From positions 33,527 through 97,526 of the forward strand of contig CAJXZB010000008.1 in assembly GCA_913063405.1 (NCBI GenBank): DNA of 64,000 nt. The letters are read 5' to 3'. Each line of letters starts with the position of its first letter. Position 1 is the first letter of the stretch. This DNA is from an uncultured Ulvibacter sp. (GTDB taxonomy: Bacteria > Bacteroidota > Bacteroidia > Flavobacteriales > Flavobacteriaceae). Of this stretch, positions 35,001 to 42,954 are shown one piece after another. The notes under the pieces are model-generated. The model saw nothing but the letters and a program-made list of their open reading frames with translations, was not told where the DNA came from and ran no database searches. The position numbers and the translations under genes are program-made.

Positions 35001-36110
35001 CTACTTCTTTACAATGTCTGTAAGTTCCAACTCGAAGACGAGATCTGAATTGGGAGGAATGAGACCTCCAGCACCTTGCTCTCCATATCCTAAATGAGCA
35101 GGAATAAATATAGTTGCTTGATCACCCACACTCATCATTAATAATCCTTCTCTAAACCCAGGGATTAACCGAGCTTCTTTACTATAATCTGATGGCATAG
35201 GAGTATAACTATTTCTAGCTATCTTTTGATCGCTTAGCATTTCGAATTTCTCTTCTTTTTCTCGAATGTTCGAATCGAATAACGTACCATTTGAAAGATA
35301 TCCGGCATAGTTCATTAATATTTTGTCTCCTTCGTTTGGTTTAGCGCCATCTCCTTTATTAGTAAAGAATACTTTAACTCCAGAAGGTAATTCTTGTGCT
35401 TTTCCTTTTAGTTCTTCAAATCCAACAGCCACATCAGCGCCAATTTTTGTTTTACGAGCTTCAGCTTCTTTTTTCGCAAGCTCGATGTTCTCCATCTCTT
35501 TTGTAAAAGAAGGAATTTTAGTACCAGATGTATTAATGATGCTTACGGTTTGAAGTATAATTGGATCAACTGGTTTGTCTCCTGGCTTTGCTGTTTCAAC
35601 AGTCCCTAAAGAGTCAATTATTTCTTGTCCTTTTACTATTTCTCCAAAAATAGTGTGCTTCCCGTTTAACCAAGGAGTTTCCTTAAGGGTAATAAAAAAC
35701 TGACTTCCGTTCGTGCCAGGACCCGAATTAGCCATTGAAAGAATACCTTTTTTACTGTGAGTTAACGAGTCTGCAAATTCATCAGGAAAACGATATCCAG
35801 GATTTCCTGAACCATCTCCTTTTGGATCTCCACCTTGTATCATAAAATCTTTTATAATACGATGAAACGTAAGTCCGTCATAAAATGGCTTCCCTTTATA
35901 GAGAGAATCAACCATATCGTTTGTTCCTTCAGAAAGTGCAACAAAATTTGCAACTGTAAGTGGCGCCTGTTCGTTATAAAGTTTAGCGACAAATGTTCCT
36001 TTGTTGGTTACAAATTCAGCATAAACACCTTTGTCCAGACCTGGGTACTTAGTTTGACATGAGGCAAATGCCAATGACATGAATAAAAATAAAATAGCTA
36101 GATTTTTCAT
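35001..36110 (-). CDS. Lipoprotein peptidyl-prolyl isomerase with cyclophilin and FKBP domains
   Basis: From ATG 36110 (369 aa) the protein is a lipoprotein (MKNLAILFLFMSLAFASCQ). Residues about 30-195 are a cyclophilin with FHRIIKDFMIQGGDPKGDGSGNPGY, the catalytic Arg in FHRI, and GTNGSQFFITL and WLNGKHTIFGEI. Residues about 240-369 are an FKBP with EGDKILMNYAGYLSNGTLFDSN and IPGFREGLLMMSVGDQATIFIPAHLGYGEQG. A short coiled linker joins them. It follows gldI by 7 bases. It probably assists folding of exported or outer-membrane proteins. The ORF track start 10 codons upstream overlaps gldI and would spoil the signal. Confidence 0.9.
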   Translation of the reverse strand: MKNLAILFLFMSLAFASCQTKYPGLDKGVYAEFVTNKGTFVAKLYNEQAPLTVANFVALSEGTNDMVDSLYKGKPFYDGLTFHRIIKDFMIQGGDPKGDGSGNPGYRFPDEFADSLTHSKKGILSMANSGPGTNGSQFFITLKETPWLNGKHTIFGEIVKGQEIIDSLGTVETAKPGDKPVDPIILQTVSIINTSGTKIPSFTKEMENIELAKKEAEARKTKIGADVAVGFEELKGKAQELPSGVKVFFTNKGDGAKPNEGDKILMNYAGYLSNGTLFDSNIREKEEKFEMLSDQKIARNSYTPMPSDYSKEARLIPGFREGLLMMSVGDQATIFIPAHLGYGEQGAGGLIPPNSDLVFELELTDIVKK

Positions 36111-36117
36111 AAATAAA

Positions 36118-36675
36118 TTAATTTTCTTGAGTTTGTTCAATTGATTTTAAGGTTACTTTACTTTGGACTGGTACATTAGTGTCCAGTTTATCCGTGATTC
36201 CGTAGTAGCCGTAGGCTTTATAGGACGGAAAAAAGAAGGTGATTGTCTCACCAACCTTCATAAGTTTAAGTCCATCACGCAATCCAGAAATTAAATCTTG
36301 ATTGGATTGATCGACTTTATAATTTTGTAATCCATTTTCTTCAGAAGAAAGAACTTCGGCTCCGTTTAACCGTTTTACGTCATAAGTGAAGGTTATAACA
36401 TCACCAAATTTTGGTTTGTGACTTTCAATAGAGTCTTGTTTTGTGTTGTAATAATACCAGAATCCACCGTCCGAAGCGAAGTAAGTATTTTCAGTATCGG
36501 TATCCATGATATTTTTGATCGCCACTTTCTCTTCTTCGTAGAGTTTTTTGTTACGTTCTGCCGATTCCTTAATAAACGAACCAGAAGATGACTGCACGGG
36601 TTTTCTTGCTTCAGGACCCTTACACGAAACAATTGAAACGCAAACTATTAAAATAAAGAAAAAAAAACGGGTCAT
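36118..36675 (-). CDS. gldI: Gliding motility-associated FKBP-type peptidyl-prolyl isomerase GldI
   Basis: GldI is a periplasmic lipoprotein required for gliding/type IX secretion in Flavobacterium johnsoniae. The 185-aa protein has a lipobox (FILIVCVSIVSC), then an FKBP domain (FGDVITFTYDVKRLNGAEVLSSEENG ... LISGLRDGLKLMKVGETITFFFPSYKAYGYYGI). It has the FKBP hydrophobic pocket residues broadly conserved. The preceding gene is an NrnA-like DHH phosphoesterase that ends 2 bases upstream, and the dual PPIase follows, so all three are likely cotranscribed. Confidence 0.9.
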   Translation of the reverse strand: MTRFFFFILIVCVSIVSCKGPEARKPVQSSSGSFIKESAERNKKLYEEEKVAIKNIMDTDTENTYFASDGGFWYYYNTKQDSIESHKPKFGDVITFTYDVKRLNGAEVLSSEENGLQNYKVDQSNQDLISGLRDGLKLMKVGETITFFFPSYKAYGYYGITDKLDTNVPVQSKVTLKSIEQTQEN

Positions 36676-36677
36676 AA

Positions 36678-37691
36678 TTAGGTTAAGGCATTTTTATAGG
36701 CAGGCAATATACTAATAAAATCAGTAATAGTAGTGTTAAGGGAATGTGAACTTCTACCCCCTGCGGCATTGGTGTGACCTCCCCCATGATAATGCGTTCT
36801 TGCAAACTCGTTCACCGAAAAATCTCCCTTGCTGCGCAATGACATTTTTACGATATTGTCCTGTTTATTTTCAATAAAGATCACTGCGAAAATAATTCCT
36901 TTTATAGAAAGAGCGTAGTTAACAAAACCTTCAGTATCTCCTTTTTTAAAATTGTTATCGTCTAATTCTTTTTGAGAAAGTACAATATATGCTGTACTGT
37001 ACTCAGGAAGAATGGTTAGATTTTTCAGGGCAACACCTAAGAGACGCATACGATTTGGACTATTTGTATCGTATATGTTTTGATGAATGCTTGAGTTCTT
37101 GGCTCCTGATTCGATTAGCCTTGCCACAACCCTGTGAGTCGTTGCGGTAGTTGACGGAAATCTGAACGAACCAGTATCAGTCATAATCCCTGTATAAAGA
37201 TTGGTTGCGATTTCTGAGTCCAAATATGATAAGCCATCGAGTGCATCCATAAAGTGAAATACCATTTCGGCAGTGGAACTCATAGCAGTATCACTATACA
37301 TTGCAACGGCATAATTATCTGGCTGTTGGTGATGATCGATCATCACGAACTGAGCGTTGCTTTTTTCAAGTTGCTCCCGTACGTCTCCAATTCTGGATAA
37401 TGAGTTAAAATCGAGTGTGAAAATTACCGAAGCGTCGGAAATGGTCACAGCGCTCTTATCTGTTTCTTTTTCGTGAATAATAATAGTTTCACAACCAGGC
37501 ATCCATTTTAAGAAATCTGGAAAATCGTTTGGCATGAGTACTGTTACTCCATGGCCGAGTTTCTTCAGAAAAAAATAAAGCCCCAAACAAGAGCCAATGG
37601 CGTCTCCATCTGGATTTTTATGACCAACCACAACAATCTTTTTGGGAGAATCAAGTAGCTGTTTTACGACCTGGATAGTTTCAATATTCAT
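36678..37691 (-). CDS. DHH/DHHA1 phosphoesterase (NrnA-like nanoRNase / PAP phosphatase)
   Basis: From ATG 37691 it has 337 aa. The DHH domain carries VVGHKNPDGDAIGSCLGL, IFTLDFNSLSRIGD and FVMIDHHQQPDNY (the DHH motif); the DHHA1 domain carries KMSLRSKGDFSVNEFARTHYHGGGHTNAAGGRS with the GGGH substrate-binding loop. NrnA-type enzymes degrade short oligoribonucleotides and 3'-phosphoadenosine 5'-phosphate. A -7-like TATCTTCG with TTG 22 bases upstream lies in the 78-base divergent region shared with the phoD-like gene. The ORF track start six codons upstream is unlikely. Confidence 0.9.
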   Translation of the reverse strand: MNIETIQVVKQLLDSPKKIVVVGHKNPDGDAIGSCLGLYFFLKKLGHGVTVLMPNDFPDFLKWMPGCETIIIHEKETDKSAVTISDASVIFTLDFNSLSRIGDVREQLEKSNAQFVMIDHHQQPDNYAVAMYSDTAMSSTAEMVFHFMDALDGLSYLDSEIATNLYTGIMTDTGSFRFPSTTATTHRVVARLIESGAKNSSIHQNIYDTNSPNRMRLLGVALKNLTILPEYSTAYIVLSQKELDDNNFKKGDTEGFVNYALSIKGIIFAVIFIENKQDNIVKMSLRSKGDFSVNEFARTHYHGGGHTNAAGGRSSHSLNTTITDFISILPAYKNALT

Positions 37692-37740
37692 ATAGGCGCG
37701 AAGATACAATTTAATACTATTTAGATGCCAATGGTTTTAT

Positions 37741-37748
37741 TACTTTTG
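37741..37748 (+). promoter_or_regulatory. Bacteroidota -7 promoter box for the phoD-like gene
   Basis: TACTTTTG matches TAnnTTTG and ends 21 bases before ATG 37770, with a GGAGG ribosome-binding site in between (37751-37755). Confidence 0.5.
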
Positions 37749-37769
37749 AAGGAGGTTAAATCGATCAAG

Positions 37770-38769
37770 ATGAAAAGTATTTGTTTGCTTATTTTATTAG
37801 CTCTTATGGTTTCTTGTAAAAAGAAAGAAAATTTCACATTGGTTTTTGCAAGTTGTAACGATCAAAATCGAGAGCAACCGCTTTGGAAGCCGATCATGGA
37901 AAACAAACCAGACTTATTTGTTTGGGGCGGAGATAATATCTATGCGGATACGGATGACATGTCTAAAATGCAATCTGATTATAACAAAGTTCATGCAAAT
38001 TAAGGATTATACCAAGTTGTTGGAAACTGTTCCTGTTATTGGAACATGGGATGATCATGATTACGGAAAAAATGATGCAGGAAAGGAATGGGAACAAAAA
38101 GTAGCTGCGAAACAGCTGTTTTGGGATTTTCTGAAATTTCCAAAAGATGATCCACTTCGAGACCAAGATGGAGTGTACTATTCAAGGAAATATGGGACAA
38201 GTAATGGAAGTGTGAAAGTTATTTTATTAGATACTAAGACTTTCCGCGATTCGCTTCGGAAAAGTGAGATTGAAGGTCGTCGATTTGATCCCTGGGAAAC
38301 AAATGAGGGGAGAACAGTTCTTGGAGACACACAATGGAAATGGCTGGAAGAAGAACTGAAAGATTCCACTGCAGATTTCAATGTTATAGTAAGTAGTATT
38401 CAATTTCTTGCAAATGAACACGGTTGGGAGAAATGGGGTAATTTTCCTTCGGAAGTACAAAAAATGAAGAATACTCTTAGAAATGCTAAAGCTAAGAATA
38501 TACTTTTTGTTAGTGGGGATAGACATTTGGCCGAGTTTTCTGTAACCGAGGTAGAAGGACTTTCTTATAAATTGATAGATTTTACGACTAGTGGATTGAC
38601 GCATACCTATCCCGATAGCCCAGATGATCCAAATCGATATAGAGTAGGAAAACTGGTTAAAGACCTTAATTTCGGGGTCCTCCGATTTGATTTTCAAAAT
38701 AAAAAAGTAACGATCGAAATTAGAGGGGAAGACAACCTTCTTTTAGATAAATTAGATCAGCAATATTAA
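37770..38769 (+). pseudogene. Alkaline phosphatase D / PhoD-like lipoprotein with a single-base frameshift
   Basis: ATG 37770 opens a lipoprotein (MKSICLLILLALMVSCKKK) with FVWGGDNIYADTDD, a metallophosphatase metal site. It then runs into a TAA at 38001. From about 38004 the reading continues one base over: KDYTKLLETVPVIGTWDDHDYGKNDAG (the GxWDDHDYG motif), and later FVSGDRHLAEFS. Removing one T at about 38001 (GCAAATTAAGG) restores a single 332-residue protein. The rest of the sequence is intact, so this is either a very recent mutation, a sequencing error or an assembly error. A complete protein would be a calcium/iron-type periplasmic phosphodiesterase/phosphatase. Confidence 0.85.
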
Positions 38770-38784
38770 ACTAAATTTAACTGC

Positions 38785-38814
38785 TTGCATATGATACTTA
38801 AAGTGCTATTTTTG
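38785..38814 (+). promoter_or_regulatory. Promoter of ndk
   Basis: TTG at 38785-38787 and TATTTTTG at 38807-38814 are separated by 19 bases, a good fit to the Bacteroidota TTTG-N17-23-TAnnTTTG promoter. The ATG is 21 bases downstream. Confidence 0.6.
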
Positions 38815-38835
38815 CACAAAATTTAAAAGATCGTA

Positions 38836-39255
38836 ATGAGAACAGACAGAACGTTTACTATGTTAAAGCCCGATAGTGTTGAAAAAGGACATGTTGGAGC
38901 AATTCTTGAAAAAATAACGGCTTCCGGTTTTAGAATCGTAGCAATGAAATTAACACAAATGACTACTGCAGATGCACAGGAGTTTTACGCAGTTCACAAT
39001 GAGCGTCCGTTCTTTGGAGAATTAGTAGAGTATATGACTCGTGGACCTATTGTAGCAGCAATTCTTGAAAAAGATAACGCTGTTGAGGATTTCCGCACTT
39101 TAATTGGTGCAACTAACCCTGCTGATGCGGCTGACGGAACAATTAGAAAATTGTATGCAGCCTCTATTGGTGAGAACGCAGTTCATGGAAGCGATAGTGA
39201 TGAAAATTCGGCTATTGAAGGAGCATTTCATTTCTCTGGTAGAGAGATGTTTTAA
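38836..39255 (+). CDS. ndk: Nucleoside diphosphate kinase
   Basis: Ndk transfers phosphate from ATP to other NDPs. The 139-aa protein has the start [14 protein letters not shown], the catalytic His region [14 protein letters not shown] and the upstream GSDSDENSA stretch. The usual motif NxxHGSDS reads [13 protein letters not shown], with the active-site His. It has its own promoter and terminator and is monocistronic. Confidence 0.96.
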   Translation: MRTDRTFTMLKPDSVEKGHVGAILEKITASGFRIVAMKLTQMTTADAQEFYAVHNERPFFGELVEYMTRGPIVAAILEKDNAVEDFRTLIGATNPADAADGTIRKLYAASIGENAVHGSDSDENSAIEGAFHFSGREMF

Positions 39256-39280
39256 CCTTTTTTCAAAAATAATTTATAGA

Positions 39281-39316
39281 AACGTCGTTCACTTTAAAGT
39301 GGACGACGTTTTTTTT
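39281..39316 (+). terminator. Rho-independent terminator of ndk
   Basis: A 12-bp stem (AACGTCGTTCAC / GTGGACGACGTT, one G-U) with loop TTTAAA and a T8 tract. It lies within the 3' end of the convergent DUF721 gene. Confidence 0.85.
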
Positions 39317-39620
39317 ACCGTAAAACTAATTTTGAAACCAAGTCTTTACCAAGTTCTTCGTTAAGAAGCTTAACAATTTTCTCCTTCCCATAACTCAGTT
39401 CTTCACGGAGTACAGAGGAGCTTAATTGCACAAAAAGGGTGTCACGCTCTAATAAGACATTCGTTGTATATTTTGAAATGGCCGTTCCCATAACAGAATG
39501 CCAAGCTTCCTTCACACCAACTTTATCCAACCCTTTTTCCAATTTGTTGGTCTGGATAAAATCCTTGAGGGCATCCCCAATACTTGTATTTTCTGCTTTT
39601 CTTTTTGCCAATGGGATCAT
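39315..39620 (-). CDS. DUF721 family protein (DciA-like replicative helicase loader)
   Basis: The 101-aa protein has the DUF721 core: LKDFIQTNKLEKGLDKVGVKEAWHSVMGTAISKYTTNVLLERDTLFVQLSSSVLREELSYGKEKIVKLLNEELG. DciA of this family loads DnaB helicase in bacteria without DnaC/DnaI. The assignment here is by family only. It lies 4 bases downstream of a lipoprotein gene, itself 4 bases overlapping recF, so it may be part of a recF-linked replication/repair transcript. Confidence 0.8.
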   Translation of the reverse strand: MIPLAKRKAENTSIGDALKDFIQTNKLEKGLDKVGVKEAWHSVMGTAISKYTTNVLLERDTLFVQLSSSVLREELSYGKEKIVKLLNEELGKDLVSKLVLR

Positions 39621-39624
39621 ATTA

Positions 39625-40041
39625 TTAGTCCGTAAAGTTAAACTTTACAAATTTCTTATAGCGATAAATTTTAGCATCTTTGTTTTTTATTTCTAGTAGA
39701 CTGTCGGTTACTTTTAAAACCACTTCTTTCCAACTATCAAAGGGAGTGGTGTAATATAAATTCAAGCTGTTGTTTTCAATTTTGATAGTGAATTTTTCGA
39801 CTACTCCATTATTTTTAAAACTCCCATCTAGTTGAGGAGCAACTTTTGTTCTGATTCCGTTTGTTTCAGAAACCTCTATAAAGTCAATTATTGGATTAAA
39901 CTCAAAATCCTTTTTGGTCCCATCGCTCATTTTAACCGATTGAATTACCCAATAACCAGGAAGTTTGTCTTTAAATACTGATGGGTTTGGTTTGGAACAA
40001 CCAACTATTAGGACTAATAGAAAACTGAAAATAGATTTCAT
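39625..40041 (-). CDS. Putative lipoprotein, lipocalin-like
   Basis: The 138-aa protein begins with a lipobox ([15 protein letters not shown]) and continues as a beta-rich region with [31 protein letters not shown] and [21 protein letters not shown], resembling small lipocalin-like proteins of Flavobacteriaceae. I do not recognise a function. It is between recF (4-base overlap) and the DUF721 gene. Confidence 0.7.
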   Translation of the reverse strand: MKSIFSFLLVLIVGCSKPNPSVFKDKLPGYWVIQSVKMSDGTKKDFEFNPIIDFIEVSETNGIRTKVAPQLDGSFKNNGVVEKFTIKIENNSLNLYYTTPFDSWKEVVLKVTDSLLEIKNKDAKIYRYKKFVKFNFTD

Positions 40042-41117
40042 AACTTAAACATTTTATACGTCTGACCAACCTTTTTTATGACCGTCTCAGTTCTATCTGC
40101 GTGGGTGTCACTAATGAACAATTGCCCAAAGTTTTCGTTATGAACTAAGGAAATGATATGCTCTACACGTTGCTCATCGAGTTTGTCAAAAATATCATCC
40201 AAGAGTAAAATTGGATTCACGTTGCTTTGCGCTTTTATAAAATCAAACTGTGCCAATTTTAGAGCAATTAAATACGATTTTTGTTGTCCTTGAGAACCAA
40301 ATTTTTTAATAGGATGTCCATCTATTTGAAAACTAAGGTCGTCCTTATGAATGCCAAAATTAGTGTATTGGGTGATCTTATCCTTACCTATGTTTTCTTG
40401 TAAAAGTTGGATTAGCCCTTTCACTTTTAATTGGCTACTGTATTCTAAGCTAACAGATTCTGATCCGTTGCTAATAGATAAATATCGCTCAAGAAATATA
40501 GGCATAAACTCCTCCAGGAATACGCTTCTTTTCTGAAAAATTTCAGAACCAAACTCATGCAGTTGTTCGTTGTAAATATCGATGTTGTCTTTGTTAAACG
40601 TATTATTCACGGCAAAATATTTTAACAATGAGTTACGCTGGGCTAGTACTTTATTGTAATTTATTAATATGTGAAGGTAGCGTGAATCTCCCTGAGAGAT
40701 CACACCATCCATAAATTTTCTACGGGTGTCACTTCCTTCGATAATTAGGTCTCTATCTGATGGAGATATAATCACCAGAGGAAGAAAACCTATATGCTCA
40801 CTAAATTTCTCATAGGCTTTTGCATTACGCTTAATAATTTTTTTCTGACCTCTTTTGGCGCTTACTATAATTTTTTCATTCCTCGTTTCTTTCTTGTATT
40901 GCCCTTCGATCACAAAAAAATCTTCCCCATGTTTTATGTTTTGTCCTGTTATTGGATTGAAATAACTTTTTCCGAAGGATAAATGATAGATTGCATCAAG
41001 TACATTCGTCTTTCCAACACCATTATGTCCTACCAGACAGTTGATTTTTGGGTCGAATATGAAGGTTTCAGTTTGGAAATTCTTGTAATTAAGAAGCGAT
41101 AGTTTTTCTAACAACAT
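40038..41117 (-). CDS. recF: DNA replication and repair protein RecF
   Basis: RecF is an SMC-like ATPase that loads RecA at gaps with RecO and RecR. The 359-aa protein has Walker A ([28 protein letters not shown]), the signature segment ([21 protein letters not shown]) and Walker B/D-loop ([21 protein letters not shown]). The length is standard. Unlike in many bacteria it is not beside dnaA-dnaN; here it leads a group with a lipoprotein and a DciA-like gene. Confidence 0.95.
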   Translation of the reverse strand: MLLEKLSLLNYKNFQTETFIFDPKINCLVGHNGVGKTNVLDAIYHLSFGKSYFNPITGQNIKHGEDFFVIEGQYKKETRNEKIIVSAKRGQKKIIKRNAKAYEKFSEHIGFLPLVIISPSDRDLIIEGSDTRRKFMDGVISQGDSRYLHILINYNKVLAQRNSLLKYFAVNNTFNKDNIDIYNEQLHEFGSEIFQKRSVFLEEFMPIFLERYLSISNGSESVSLEYSSQLKVKGLIQLLQENIGKDKITQYTNFGIHKDDLSFQIDGHPIKKFGSQGQQKSYLIALKLAQFDFIKAQSNVNPILLLDDIFDKLDEQRVEHIISLVHNENFGQLFISDTHADRTETVIKKVGQTYKMFKL

Positions 41118-41238
41118 GGTTATGAGATGATTGTCTGTTTTACTTTTGAAATATATTTTTTAGAAAACATTGTAAAATGGCTCTGCAAATTATTGAAAAA
41201 TAAGAAATCTTTTCCCTTTTAAATTCTAATAAATATTT

Positions 41239-41246
41239 TATTTTTG
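41239..41246 (+). promoter_or_regulatory. Bacteroidota -7 promoter box for the TPR-ribH operon
   Basis: TATTTTTG matches TAnnTTTG exactly and ends 19 bases before ATG 41266. Confidence 0.5.
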
Positions 41247-41265
41247 CGCTTCAACAAACAAAACT

Positions 41266-42030
41266 ATGGCAACGTACAAGAAACGAGGTGGTAAACCAAG
41301 AACTAAAGCTGAAAAAGACCTTAACATAGAAGAAGGTAGTGCAACTGCCGAGGTATTTAATACTTTGGATGAAGGCGCATCTAAAACGGAAGCGTGGGTA
41401 GAAAAGAATCAAAAATATATTCTAGGATTTATTGGTGTAGTAGCTGTTTGTGTTTTGGGTTATTTAGCGTTCCATGAGTTCGTTCAAAAACCGAAAGAGG
41501 TGGAGGCTACAAATGAAATGTACCAGGCGCAAACTTATTTTGAGCAAGCGTTAACTACTACAGCTAAGGATTCATTGTTCGATTTATCTCTTAATGGTGG
41601 TGAAGGAAAGTATGGTTTTCTAGATATTATAGATAACTACGGAGGCACTAAAGCGGGTAATCTTTCGAAATACTATGCTGGCATGGCTTATTTAAATACC
41701 AATAACTATAAAGAGGCGATCAATTATTTAGATGACTTTAGTAGTGACGATGCGATAATTGGTCCTTTGGCAAAAGGAGCCATCGGCGATGCGTTCGTGC
41801 AACTTGAACAAGAGGATAAGGCACTTGGTTATTATGAGGCTGCCGCTAGCATGAGCGATAACGAATTTACAGCACCAAGATTTTTACTAAAAGCAGGAAC
41901 TACAGCATTAAATTTAGGAAATACAAGTAAGGCCATTAAGCATTTTACTGAAATCACTGAAAAGTACCCTAAAGCGACTGAAGCCGTAAAAGCCGAAGCG
42001 AATATTGGTAAAGCCGAAGCAATGCAATAA
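41266..42030 (+). CDS. Membrane-anchored tetratricopeptide repeat protein (YfgM-like)
   Basis: The 254-aa protein has a basic N-terminus (MATYKKRGGKPRTKAEKDLN), a single membrane segment (YILGFIGVVAVCVLGYLAFHEFV, about residues 55-77) and several TPR units in its outside part (LSKYYAGMAYLNTNNYKEAINYLDDFS, APRFLLKAGTTALNLGNTSKAIKHFTEITEKYP). The topology is that of E. coli YfgM, a periplasmic chaperone-associated protein; that function is inference. It is followed 2 bases later by ribH. Confidence 0.82.
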   Translation: MATYKKRGGKPRTKAEKDLNIEEGSATAEVFNTLDEGASKTEAWVEKNQKYILGFIGVVAVCVLGYLAFHEFVQKPKEVEATNEMYQAQTYFEQALTTTAKDSLFDLSLNGGEGKYGFLDIIDNYGGTKAGNLSKYYAGMAYLNTNNYKEAINYLDDFSSDDAIIGPLAKGAIGDAFVQLEQEDKALGYYEAAASMSDNEFTAPRFLLKAGTTALNLGNTSKAIKHFTEITEKYPKATEAVKAEANIGKAEAMQ

Positions 42031-42031
42031 A

Positions 42032-42529
42032 ATGGCTACTGAAAACAACAATTTATCTGGTTATGATAAGACAACAATCCCAAACGCGAAGGACTTTCGG
42101 TTTGGGATTGTTGTTTCTGAATGGAATCATAAGATCACCGAAGGAATGTTTCAAGGAGCTTTTGACGCATTGAAAGATTGCGGTGCTATCAATGATAATA
42201 TAGTTCGTTGGAATGTTCCAGGTAGTTTCGAGTTGATCTACGGCTGTAAACGCATGCAACAGAGCTATGATATGTTGGATGCCATTATTGCCATTGGGAA
42301 TGTTATTCAAGGTGAAACAAAACATTTTGATTATGTGTGTGAAGGGGTTTCTCAAGGGATTAAAGATCTAAATGTACAAGGCAATATCCCTGTTATTTTT
42401 TGTGTATTGACAGACAATAATATTCAACAGTCTATTGATCGAAGTGGAGGAAAGCATGGTAACAAGGGTGTCGAAGCGGCCATCGCAGCAATTAAAATGG
42501 CACAACTGCGCAAAGAGTCTAAATTCTAG
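42032..42529 (+). CDS. ribH: 6,7-dimethyl-8-ribityllumazine synthase
   Basis: RibH makes lumazine from 5-amino-6-ribitylaminouracil and dihydroxybutanone phosphate in riboflavin synthesis. From ATG 42032 it has 165 aa with FGIVVSEWNHKITEGMFQGAFDAL, WNVPGSFELIYGCKRM, DAIIAIGNVIQGETKHFDYVCEGVSQGI and IPVIFCVLTDNNIQQSIDRSGGKHGNKGVEAA. The ORF track adds nine residues, but those overlap the preceding gene and the family N-terminus fits the ATG at 42032. Confidence 0.96.
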   Translation: MATENNNLSGYDKTTIPNAKDFRFGIVVSEWNHKITEGMFQGAFDALKDCGAINDNIVRWNVPGSFELIYGCKRMQQSYDMLDAIIAIGNVIQGETKHFDYVCEGVSQGIKDLNVQGNIPVIFCVLTDNNIQQSIDRSGGKHGNKGVEAAIAAIKMAQLRKESKF

Positions 42530-42623
42530 GACACAATACCCTTTCAAATTGACCCATCAAAAAGGGTACAATAGTTGTTTATAATTAACCAAAGTTTGTA
42601 TTTAAAAAACAGGCTAATTTAAG

Positions 42624-42631
42624 TAACTTTG
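42624..42631 (+). promoter_or_regulatory. Bacteroidota -7 promoter box for the small membrane protein-mutL-rhomboid unit
   Basis: TAACTTTG matches TAnnTTTG and ends 17 bases before ATG 42649. A TTTG lies 25 bases upstream, slightly farther than the optimal spacing. Confidence 0.5.
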
Positions 42632-42648
42632 AAACACGGGATATTATT

Positions 42649-42951
42649 ATGGGACCAATAAAATTTACGGTAATTAAGCGTTTAAAAACGAACAATCGTT
42701 TTAACTATACTCCTCGATATTATAAAGGAAAGGAAGACGTAGAAGAAGGAAAACATCCTACAAAGTTCGACGCCTATAGCGATACTTATAATGATAATGA
42801 TTTTGGTTCCCATTGGAGGGAAGCTCGTTTATCTAAAAGAAATCGTGGTAATACAGGATTAAATACTACAATTCTAATTATAGCTACTATACTCCTATTA
42901 GGATTCCTTTATATAATTGATTTCGATTTGTCCATATTTTCACAATACTAA
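42649..42951 (+). CDS. Small membrane protein, conserved in Flavobacteriaceae
   Basis: The 100-aa protein has a basic soluble start (MGPIKFTVIKRLKTNNRFNYTPRYYKGKEDVEEG), a charged middle with SKRNRGN, and one C-terminal membrane segment (TTILIIATILLLGFLYIIDFDL, about 72-94). I recall relatives next to ribH/mutL in flavobacteria that databases have sometimes labelled riboflavin synthase subunit beta; nothing in the sequence supports that label. Function unknown. It lies 3 bases before mutL. Confidence 0.7.
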   Translation: MGPIKFTVIKRLKTNNRFNYTPRYYKGKEDVEEGKHPTKFDAYSDTYNDNDFGSHWREARLSKRNRGNTGLNTTILIIATILLLGFLYIIDFDLSIFSQY

Positions 42952-42954
42952 TTA

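Noticed and set aside
38227-38697. 156-aa minus-strand ORF across the phoD-like gene
   Set aside because: Antisense to recognisable PhoD motifs; no ribosome-binding site or family similarity.
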